NCBI GenBank assembly: GCA_020058765.1
Contig: JAGVDM010000006.1
Location: 1 to 64,000, forward strand
DNA length: 64,000 bases
Direction of reading: 5' to 3'
Origin: Candidatus Peribacterales bacterium
Lineage (GTDB): Bacteria; Patescibacteriota; Gracilibacteria; Peribacterales; Peribacteraceae
Shown piece by piece: positions 57,756 through 64,000 of the stretch; the stretch's first letter is position 1; each line of letters opens with the position of its first letter. Below the pieces are notes generated by a model. The model was not told the origin of the DNA. It was given only the letters and a program-made list of their open reading frames with translations, and did no database searches. The translations under genes and the position numbers were made by a program.

Positions 57756-57770
57756 CTTTACTTTACTTTA
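57756..57770. repeat. CTTTA tandem repeat (3 units)
   Basis: Three perfect CTTTA units (57756-57770), which read TAAAG x3 on the minus strand, in the leader/promoter region between dcd and the antiporter gene. Confidence 0.7.
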
Positions 57771-57773
57771 CGG

Positions 57774-57798
57774 AAAAAATCAAGGCTCCTAGAGCCTT
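57774..57798 (-). terminator. Intrinsic terminator after dcd
   Basis: Minus strand AAGGCTC (57798-57792), loop TAG, GAGCCTT (57788-57782), then GATTTTTT (to 57774). 16 bp after the dcd stop. Confidence 0.88.
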
Positions 57799-57814
57799 TC
57801 CTTCGCACAAACGA

Positions 57815-58417
57815 CTACAGTTTTGCGGCGACTGGCGCGGCAAACTCCGGATCGAGCGCAAGCCTGCTCTCCTCCGGCAATACCTGATGCTGATACTTGC
57901 TGTGCGGCTTCATGTGATACGGCGTATCGGCCACGCTGCTCATCATTTCGAAGGCAAGCTGACACACGCGCATACCTGGGTAGAGCGCCACCGGTAAACG
58001 GTTGAGGTTGCTGATTTCGAGCGTAATTGTTCCGCTGAACCCGGGATCCACGAAGCCCGCTGTCGAGTGCACGATGATCCCAAGACGGCCTAGGCTACTG
58101 CGCCCTTCTACTCGAGCAACCAAATCATCCGGTAGTGTGATTGTCTCTTGTGTAACACCCAACACAAATTCTCCCGGCTGCACAATGAATGCCTCGCCTT
58201 CTGGAATAGTGATCGTGCGCATGTTCCCCGCAAAACTTTCTGGCTTCTTGGGATCTAGCACCGCGAACTTACTGTGCTCATAGAGCTTGAACGTGTTGCC
58301 GAGACGTAAGTCCATGCTGCTCGCATGAATGTATTGGATCAGTTCAGGCTGCTCGGCCTGCACTTTTATGCGGCCAGCCTCGATTGCCGTACGGATGTCT
58401 CGGTCGGAGAGGATCAT
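57815..58417 (-). CDS. dcd: dCTP deaminase
   Basis: 200 residues from ATG at 58417 (MILSDRDIRTAIEAGRI). Trimeric enzyme that deaminates dCTP to dUTP on the way to dTMP. SMDLRLGNTFKLYE, FVLGVTQETITLPDDLVARVEGRSSLGRLGI and the active-site stretch HSTAGFVDPGFSGTITLEISN are present; the Glu in TLE and the Ser/Arg of GRSSLGR are the catalytic and binding residues. Bifunctional DCD/DUT enzymes look similar, so dUTPase activity cannot be excluded. Confidence 0.94.
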   Translation of the reverse strand: MILSDRDIRTAIEAGRIKVQAEQPELIQYIHASSMDLRLGNTFKLYEHSKFAVLDPKKPESFAGNMRTITIPEGEAFIVQPGEFVLGVTQETITLPDDLVARVEGRSSLGRLGIIVHSTAGFVDPGFSGTITLEISNLNRLPVALYPGMRVCQLAFEMMSSVADTPYHMKPHSKYQHQVLPEESRLALDPEFAAPVAAKL

Positions 58418-58497
58418 TGGGTGCAGAGCGTACCACACTGGAACTTCGCCAGGAAAGGAATTGCCCCTTTGCCAGGAATCAGCAGAATACCCAGGCA

Positions 58498-60309
58498 ATG
58501 CCAACGCCCGTTCCCCACCTCACCGAGGAGACCGACTTCCACGCCGAAAAGCGTGAGAGCAGCAGAGAAGCCGAAGATAGCCCCCAGCAACGCGCCGCGC
58601 GCGATCAGATTCGTGCGGAAGCAATGGAGAAAATTCGCAGCGCGGTAGCGGGGAGCAAGATCCTCACCGAGAAGGACGTATCAAGCTTCCAGAATTCGCT
58701 ACGCGATAGCGAGCTCGAGCAGTTCGGCCACCGCACACACGAAGAAAAGCTCAATTGGCTGCGCAAAAGCTCATCACAAATGTTCCCCAACGTCATCGCC
58801 CAGGCGAGAGAGATGGAGAGCAGATTCTTCTCTGCGGTGAGTTCTTTGGAAGGCGACGGGCTCGACCGCGGGAGCGCGGATCGTTGGCGAGACTTCATGC
58901 GCAAAGGTGACAAACTCTGGTTCTCCAAGCAATCCTTCCTCAAGAACAAATTCTTCGCAGATCTGTACCCACGATGGAAGTCGCTCCTGCGCCAGGAACG
59001 AACATTGCAGAATAAGATCAGTTCAGTAAAAGGCGCAGACAAAATTGCAGAGGTCGCCAAGTTCAAAGGCAGCTCTTATACCGGCGCATCACTCGCTACA
59101 CGCGAGTCGATCCTCCACAGCGCATTCGCTGCTCTCGCCGCACAGGAAAAGGGGCGCAGCCCGCTCTATGGCGAAGCACGCGCACGTCTTCTCGCAGTTT
59201 CCACGGGCGCTAATCGCGTGCTCTCACCCACCAAGGTGAATCTGTGGCTCCGGCGCATTTTCGAGAGCAATGCCGACGAGCAGTTGATTCGCGACTTCAT
59301 TGATGGCGATGGCCACGGGCAACTCGGCTGGCTGATCAACCAATGGACGGAGGCACGAGCAGGATTCGACGGAGTAGAGAAGAAACGCCAAAACGGAAAG
59401 ATATCACCCACATTTCACTTCGTAACGCTCGACACATTTTTGGATTGGCATTACGACGCGCGCATGGCGTATGTAAAAGAAGCAGACAATCGTGATGTTG
59501 AGAATGCATCAGAAGCAGCAACGCCGGGTATCTTGCTCGATATTCGTCGCGAGATGGATATGCGAGATTGGCGCTCTGCTCAAGCGCTCATCGATAAGGC
59601 AAAGACATTGCAACTCTCCGAAGAGAATCGCCGCCAAGTTGCATCTATGCAGCAATACTTGAACACACAACGTGTGGAAACACCGAAGACAACGCAGGAT
59701 GAAGAGCACGATGAAAGCCCGCAGCAGGACATGCACAAAGCACTCGCCGAACTCAAGCAAATCGATGGAGGCTTATACGACATGTACGTACGTGCAATGG
59801 CGCGCGGTCCGGGTGCACTCAGTGCACTGGGAGCCCTTATGTATAACCGCTGCTGGACTCGCCAAAACTCGGTGCTGGATGACAGCGATGAGGAGCAATT
59901 GCGCCAGCGATCCAAAGATGAGACGCAAGAGATCGTTGATCACGGCCATACCAAGAAATTTGAGAACAATCAGATCGATGGATTTGGAACCGACGCCATC
60001 CGTGACCACGATAAAGGCGAGTGGTCACCACAGGTATTGCACATTGGGAACGACCCAGCAGCACACGAAGCCTTGGCAGCGAAGTGTGAGGCACAGCAGA
60101 ACAACCGCTCATTCAAGTACTGGTCTACGCTCATTCCGGAAGGCGTGGGCTACAGTCAGCATCAGTACGTTGTGTTCAATCTGCAGTGGCGCTTAAAGAG
60201 TGGACTGCGCAGTGCAGGGAGCATCTCCGAACAGGAGCTGCTACTGACGAAGAACACCACTCCAGCCACACAGAAGCCATCTTCTGAAGCGTTGGCAACT
60301 GCAGCGTAA
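58498..60309 (+). CDS. Large soluble protein of unknown function, 603 aa
   Basis: Not recognised. No signal peptide or membrane helix; highly charged, largely helical, Gln/Glu/Arg-rich. Noteworthy segments: RWRDFMRKGDKLWFSKQSFLKN (about 128-149), a FIDGDGHGQLGWLINQW stretch (about 270-285), a disordered Glu/Asp/Gln region (about 395-420, TQDEEHDESPQQD), and a C-terminal domain with GPGALSALGALMYNRCW. It may belong to a lineage-specific family of large CPR proteins. Divergent from dcd (80 bp apart). Confidence 0.65.
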   Translation: MPTPVPHLTEETDFHAEKRESSREAEDSPQQRAARDQIRAEAMEKIRSAVAGSKILTEKDVSSFQNSLRDSELEQFGHRTHEEKLNWLRKSSSQMFPNVIAQAREMESRFFSAVSSLEGDGLDRGSADRWRDFMRKGDKLWFSKQSFLKNKFFADLYPRWKSLLRQERTLQNKISSVKGADKIAEVAKFKGSSYTGASLATRESILHSAFAALAAQEKGRSPLYGEARARLLAVSTGANRVLSPTKVNLWLRRIFESNADEQLIRDFIDGDGHGQLGWLINQWTEARAGFDGVEKKRQNGKISPTFHFVTLDTFLDWHYDARMAYVKEADNRDVENASEAATPGILLDIRREMDMRDWRSAQALIDKAKTLQLSEENRRQVASMQQYLNTQRVETPKTTQDEEHDESPQQDMHKALAELKQIDGGLYDMYVRAMARGPGALSALGALMYNRCWTRQNSVLDDSDEEQLRQRSKDETQEIVDHGHTKKFENNQIDGFGTDAIRDHDKGEWSPQVLHIGNDPAAHEALAAKCEAQQNNRSFKYWSTLIPEGVGYSQHQYVVFNLQWRLKSGLRSAGSISEQELLLTKNTTPATQKPSSEALATAA

Positions 60310-60365
60310 ATGCTTGCGCCCTACGCGGTGATTTGTACAATTTCTCTCCGTTTTCCCACTTTTCT

Positions 60366-60956
60366 ATGCGCCTACACTTCTCCTTGCTTGCCGCAGCATC
60401 TGTCCTGACGCTCACAGCATGTTCAGCTCAGGAACGATCGCAGAATCTTGAATCTCTGCTCCAAAATCCCCTCTTTGCTGAGCGATATGCCGAAGAGATT
60501 GTACAGAGCATGGTAGAAATGAAGATTGCACAGGATCCCCTCCTAGAGGAGGCGGGAAAGGAAGCAATTGTCGATAGCACGCGCCAGGACTGGAATCAGC
60601 GTGCAGCAGATGCCAAGCAGCTCCAGCGGGAAGGGCGCTTGGGACTCTTTATTCCTATCAAGGAACATGTAACAGGCGAAGTGCTCGTAAAGGACTCCAT
60701 ACTGTATTTTGGCCCCACATTCGAAGTGATGCCCGGACCTGCTCTGCACCTGTACTACACCACTGCAGTTGATCCTCGCGATGTAGAATTCCCCGACGAA
60801 ACGGCAATAGATCTTGGTCTACTACAATCACCGTACGGGGCACAGCAGTTTACCCTGCCAGTACTCGAAAACCCGATCCACTACCGCACCATCGTACTAT
60901 GGGATGCGGCATTGGAGCGCCTCTACGGTTTCGCGCAGATCAGCGAACAGCGCTAA
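60366..60956 (+). CDS. DM13-domain lipoprotein
   Basis: 196 residues. The signal peptide ends in a lipobox (LTAC, Cys 19). After a helical region (about 25-95) the C-terminal 100 residues fit the DM13 domain: HVTGEVLVKDSILYFGPTFEV, PGPALHLYYTT, IDLGLLQSPYGAQQFTLP and YRTIVLWDAALERLYGFAQI. DM13 domains are thought to work in extracytoplasmic redox or adhesion; the usual Cys is not seen here. A -10-like TACAAT at 60336-60341 precedes it. The neighbouring DsbA-like lipoprotein gene on the other strand ends directly against its stop. Confidence 0.75.
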   Translation: MRLHFSLLAAASVLTLTACSAQERSQNLESLLQNPLFAERYAEEIVQSMVEMKIAQDPLLEEAGKEAIVDSTRQDWNQRAADAKQLQREGRLGLFIPIKEHVTGEVLVKDSILYFGPTFEVMPGPALHLYYTTAVDPRDVEFPDETAIDLGLLQSPYGAQQFTLPVLENPIHYRTIVLWDAALERLYGFAQISEQR

Positions 60957-61547
60957 TTAGAGGCGCTGCGTGACGGACGCAAATGCATCCTCCACCGCCT
61001 GCTTGAGCTGGTTGCTGGGGGTTTGCTTGCCGTTTACAAAGAACGTTGGTGTACCGTTCACATTGAGCTCACGACCTTTGTTGTAGTCGGCAAGCACCGT
61101 ATCGCGCTTGATCTGAGAATCCAGACAGCGCTTGAAGAGCTCTTCGTCTAAGCCCAACTGCACTGCCCATTCCTCCAGAGCACGAGCACCTAAGTTGGAT
61201 TGATTAGCAAAGACTGTATCGACGTACTCCCAGAATTTCCCCTGATCAGCTGCACATTCCGATGCCATTGCTGCACGAAGTGCGTACGGGTGAATCGCTT
61301 GCAATGGGAAGTGGTTGTAATCGAAACGGATGCGATCGCCGTATTCTTCGAGCAGTGGCTGAATGACCACAGTGTGTGCCGCGCCACATGCGGGGCATTG
61401 TAAGTCAGCAAATTCCTGCACAATGACCGGCGCTCCCGGGTTCCCCTTTGGGCCTCGCGATGATTCAGCGGAAAGACCCGTGGTATCTGTGCACGCTGCA
61501 AAGAGCAACGTAGCAGCAAGTGCAGAGAGAGTGATGGTTGAACGCAT
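60957..61547 (-). CDS. DsbA-like thiol oxidoreductase lipoprotein
   Basis: 196 residues. The lipobox LFAAC (Cys 19) anchors it outside the membrane. The thioredoxin-fold DSBA domain has VIVQEFADLQCPACGAAH with the CPAC active site (51-54), FDYNHFPLQAIHPYALRAA and the cis-proline loop NGTPTFFVNGK. It should catalyse disulfide formation or exchange in exported proteins, which fits the many paired-Cys secreted proteins in this window. Divergent from dnaX (127 bp between). Confidence 0.92.
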   Translation of the reverse strand: MRSTITLSALAATLLFAACTDTTGLSAESSRGPKGNPGAPVIVQEFADLQCPACGAAHTVVIQPLLEEYGDRIRFDYNHFPLQAIHPYALRAAMASECAADQGKFWEYVDTVFANQSNLGARALEEWAVQLGLDEELFKRCLDSQIKRDTVLADYNKGRELNVNGTPTFFVNGKQTPSNQLKQAVEDAFASVTQRL

Positions 61548-61674
61548 AGTGCTGCAAGCATGGCAGGTTCACGCTATCCGCGCAAACCACCAACAGAATT
61601 TTGTGCACGAGAATAGGGTAAAAAGACACACTCTATCTTCACGCCGCTGCGTGCAGGGAGTACGCTACCCGCCC

Positions 61675-63138
61675 ATGTCTTTGTATCGCCTCTATCGCCC
61701 CCAAACGTTCGCCGACGTGATAGGGCAAGACCACATCGTGACCACGCTGGAACGTGCTGCAGAGCAGGAACAATTGGCGCACGCGTACTTGTTCGCCGGG
61801 AGCCGCGGTACTGGGAAGACGTCCGTAGCGCGCATTTTGGCGAAAGTACTCATGACGCGGAACATTGCCGATGAGAAGATTCGCAAACAGATCGAGAAGG
61901 GTGTGGAAGAAGGCAATATGGTAGACCTGCTGGAAATCGACGCGGCGAGCAACCGTGGAATCGACGATATTCGTGATCTCATCGAAAAGATTCAGTTCTC
62001 GCCTGTAGTAGCAACGTCCAAGGTCTACATCATCGACGAGGTGCACATGCTCACCAAAGAAGCGTTCAATGCGCTCCTCAAAACTCTGGAGGAACCACCG
62101 CCCTATGCGTTCTTTATTCTTGCAACAACGGAGCTCAACAAGATCCCCGTCACCATTCAGTCTCGCTGTCAGTGTTTCCCGTTTCGGCATATTCGCGAAG
62201 AGGACATTATTCGGCGCCTGCAGTACATTGCCGACTCGGAAAAAATCACTATTGAGCGTGATGCACTGCGTGTGATCGCCCGCCATGTAGATGGCGGCAT
62301 GCGCGATGCAATTTCCCTGCTTGATCAGCTCCGCTCGCTCCCCAAGATCACCAAAGAGGATGTGGAAGACCGCGCCGGATCACCCGGTCACGAATATGTG
62401 GAGCGCGTGCTCCAGGCAATACATGCACTCGATACACAGGCCATTCTGGATGCCGTGCATGCGCTAGAGGACAACGGTATTCCAACGGATGTCTTCCTAC
62501 GACAACTGCTCGGAGACGTACGTGAACAACTGCACGCCGCTATTGAGGCCAAGCAATCGACAGATGCACTCATTCACACGATCGATACCTTGCTACAGGC
62601 CATTCGCGACGCTCGCAGTTCACCACTCCCTCACCTCACATTGGAGGCCGCACTGCTGTCACTCGCACGAGGAAGTGACGCTGCGCCAGCGCCTCGCCCT
62701 GCACCCGAAGTACGACAGGAACCAAAGCCAGCTGCACAACCGGTACCCACACCGCGTAAGCAAGAAGAAGCAGTGGTAGTAGAAGCCCCCGTAGCTCCAC
62801 CTGTAGCAGCAGAAATCGAGGCACCGGAAATTTCACTAGAAAGTATCCGCCAGCAATGGCCGAGCATCGTGAAAAGTACAGAACCAGCGTCTGTGCGGAT
62901 GTCCCTCAAAGACGGCAGAGTGCACGCACTCGATGGCACCACAGTCATCGTGGCATTCGGCTCTGCATTCCACCGAGACAAAGTATCGGCAACGGATGCG
63001 AGCCGTACTGTAGAGGAAACAATGGAGCGTATTTTCCGACGATCCCTGCGTTTGCAGTGCACAATCGGCGATCGCGCAACGGCGGTTCCCGCACAAGACG
63101 CAGTGAACCTAGCCGAAGCTGCAGCGGAAATCTTCTAG
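61675..63138 (+). CDS. dnaX: DNA polymerase III subunit gamma/tau
   Basis: 487 residues from ATG at 61675. Clamp-loader ATPase. SLYRLYRPQTFADVIGQDHI, Walker A GSRGTGKTS (42-50), LLEIDAASNRGIDDIRDL, VYIIDEVHMLTKEAFNALLKTLEEPP (DEVH box), and the SRC motif QSRCQCFPFR with the arginine finger are present. The four-Cys zinc module normally between ARILAK and EIDAASN is replaced by a charged helical stretch without Cys (about 58-85). A Pro/Ala-rich linker (about 340-395) precedes a tau-like C-terminal domain. The 5-FTHF cyclo-ligase gene follows 8 bp later. Confidence 0.95.
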   Translation: MSLYRLYRPQTFADVIGQDHIVTTLERAAEQEQLAHAYLFAGSRGTGKTSVARILAKVLMTRNIADEKIRKQIEKGVEEGNMVDLLEIDAASNRGIDDIRDLIEKIQFSPVVATSKVYIIDEVHMLTKEAFNALLKTLEEPPPYAFFILATTELNKIPVTIQSRCQCFPFRHIREEDIIRRLQYIADSEKITIERDALRVIARHVDGGMRDAISLLDQLRSLPKITKEDVEDRAGSPGHEYVERVLQAIHALDTQAILDAVHALEDNGIPTDVFLRQLLGDVREQLHAAIEAKQSTDALIHTIDTLLQAIRDARSSPLPHLTLEAALLSLARGSDAAPAPRPAPEVRQEPKPAAQPVPTPRKQEEAVVVEAPVAPPVAAEIEAPEISLESIRQQWPSIVKSTEPASVRMSLKDGRVHALDGTTVIVAFGSAFHRDKVSATDASRTVEETMERIFRRSLRLQCTIGDRATAVPAQDAVNLAEAAAEIF

Positions 63139-63146
63139 GCAAACAC

Positions 63147-63719
63147 ATGCATATCAGCGATCAGAAAACAGCCCTGCGAGAGGCAACCGCACAACGGCTC
63201 CTGCGAATGGCTCCCGACGATCGGGCGGCGGAGAGTCGGTCGCTGTGCCGTAGATTAATCGCGATGATCCCGAAAGGGTCGACAGTATGTGCATACGTTC
63301 CACTCAAGACCGAACCGGATATCCGACCGTTGCTCAAAGAACTACTCGCACGCAACGATACGGTGTATCTCCCCTGCTTCGAAGGAAAGCTCGTGTTCCG
63401 TCGTGTAACATCGCTCCTTGCACTTGTGCCAGGTGAACTGCGCATCCCAGAACCTCCAAAGGATGCAGAGCTCCTGCCGGACAATACGGCGGATATTGTG
63501 CTGGTGCCGGGTCGCGCGTTCGATGCCAAGGGGAATCGCTTGGGCCGTGGTGCGGGAGGGTACGACCGCTGGATTGCACATGTGCGCACCCAAGAACACG
63601 TACCACGTATGATCGGCACGGCATACGAATGCCAAATCGTGAATACGATCCCTAGCGAGCCACACGATGAGCCCGTAGATGTCGTCGTAACGGCACGCGG
63701 AGCGGTGGAAAGCAGGTGA
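63147..63719 (+). CDS. fthC: 5-formyltetrahydrofolate cyclo-ligase
   Basis: 190 residues. Converts 5-formyl-THF to 5,10-methenyl-THF with ATP. KTALREATAQRLLRM at the N-terminus (basic substrate helix), STVCAYVPLKTEPDIRPLL, VPGRAFDAKGNRLGRGAGGYDRW (the RLGxGxGYYD ATP-binding motif with one Tyr replaced by Gly-Tyr spacing) and ECQIVNTIPSEPHDEPVDVVVT are visible. In one-carbon metabolism together with glyA, which starts 85 bp later and is probably partly cotranscribed. Confidence 0.92.
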   Translation: MHISDQKTALREATAQRLLRMAPDDRAAESRSLCRRLIAMIPKGSTVCAYVPLKTEPDIRPLLKELLARNDTVYLPCFEGKLVFRRVTSLLALVPGELRIPEPPKDAELLPDNTADIVLVPGRAFDAKGNRLGRGAGGYDRWIAHVRTQEHVPRMIGTAYECQIVNTIPSEPHDEPVDVVVTARGAVESR

Positions 63720-63804
63720 AGCGCAAGAATTGTGCTCATGCGTTGTTCTATCGGAAGGGTAAACACGCTATCATTGGCATCCCGCTTCTTCTCCCCACAC
63801 GCCC

Positions 63805-64000
63805 ATGCCAAGCTTCGACGCTCTCCGGATTCAAGATCCAGACATCTTCGCCGCACTACAGGGCGAGATGCTACGACAGCGCGAAGGCGTGGAGCTCATT
63901 CCGTCGGAGAACTACATTTCCGCCGCAGTAATGGAAGCAATGGGGAACTGCTTCAACAACAAGTATTCCGAAGGGTACCCGGGCAAGCGCTATTACGGCG
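63805..64000 (+). CDS. glyA: Serine hydroxymethyltransferase, 5' part (cut by window end)
   Basis: The first 65 residues only. [41 protein letters not shown] (spread over positions 5-45) and [14 protein letters not shown] match the N-terminus of GlyA, the PLP enzyme that interconverts serine and glycine and charges tetrahydrofolate. SENY replaces the common SEN(F/Y) form. A -10-like TATCAT (63769-63774) is 30 bp upstream. The frame is open at the window edge. PLP supply could come from the pdxST pair at 40-41 kb. Confidence 0.95.
   Translation, partial: MPSFDALRIQDPDIFAALQGEMLRQREGVELIPSENYISAAVMEAMGNCFNNKYSEGYPGKRYYG

Noticed and set aside
1-64000. CRISPR array, rRNA genes, transposase or prophage
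   Set aside because: No regularly spaced repeats, rRNA segments, transposase or integrase motifs were found on reading both strands.

Overview
The window reads as one piece of chromosome from a small-genome bacterium of the candidate phyla radiation (Patescibacteria). Peregrinibacteria/Peribacteria is my best guess, by inference from gene content, because no rRNA is present. The pointers are: very few Shine-Dalgarno sequences and many promoters whose -10 box lies almost on the start codon; isolated type IV secretion-like pieces (pilin, PrgI, TraC N-domain); archaeal-flavoured metabolism (mevalonate route with a DUF35 protein, archaeal-type PEP carboxylase); and many short, compact or unrecognised proteins. 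UGA is a normal stop: several operons use ATGA stop/start overlaps, so this is not a UGA-recoding lineage. Six tRNA genes are present (three Gly, plus Arg, Lys and Val), all with encoded CCA.

Layout. 1-4.0 kb: two Gly tRNAs and one Arg tRNA, each bordered by a copy of the same two-hairpin repeat; a DHFR-like gene between tRNA-Gly(CCC) and a copy of that tRNA's 3' end; MscS channel; L,D-transpeptidase. 4-10 kb: tatD, membrane and secreted proteins, tRNA-Lys, a GT4 glycosyltransferase, ruvB. 10-15.6 kb: rplK-membrane gene-rplA, dus, VirB2-like pilin, AI-2E permease. 15.7-21.4 kb: clpC behind a CIRCE-like operator, prgI-traC, rpsA. 21.4-31.6 kb: HIT protein, yidD-recQ, tRNA-Gly(TCC), small families, MATE, esterase, and an SLH-haloperoxidase fusion. 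31.6-39.4 kb: methyltransferase; a tight operon of a free-standing alpha-CTD-like protein, a 58-residue protein and an ABC-F ATPase; a GGDEF protein; Rel; an ABC exporter. 39.4-49.1 kb: VIT transporter, pdxST, and a divergent mevalonate/isoprenoid operon. 49.1-64 kb: membrane coiled-coil protein, metallopeptidase, maf, trpS, rluA, archaeal PEPC, tRNA-Val, antiporter, dcd, a 603-residue orphan, DM13 and DsbA-like lipoproteins, dnaX, 5-FTHF cyclo-ligase and the start of glyA.

How the genes work together. The clearest system is the eight-gene run idi-uppS-mvk-mvaD-hmgR-hmgS-thiolase-(DUF35+guanylate-kinase-like fusion), with overlaps or gaps of at most about 12 bp. It leads from acetyl-CoA through HMG-CoA and mevalonate to IPP/DMAPP and undecaprenyl diphosphate. 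Two features stand out. First, the DUF35 OB-fold, which in archaea bridges thiolase and HMG-CoA synthase, is fused to a guanylate-kinase-like P-loop domain with altered nucleotide-pocket residues. Second, no phosphomevalonate kinase is recognisable in the operon. The fused kinase domain is therefore a candidate for the missing step or for a regulatory role; this is inference only.

The other signal not explained by genes is the tRNA-bordering repeat: three copies with the same architecture and different but still complementary stems, always with the same end facing the tRNA.
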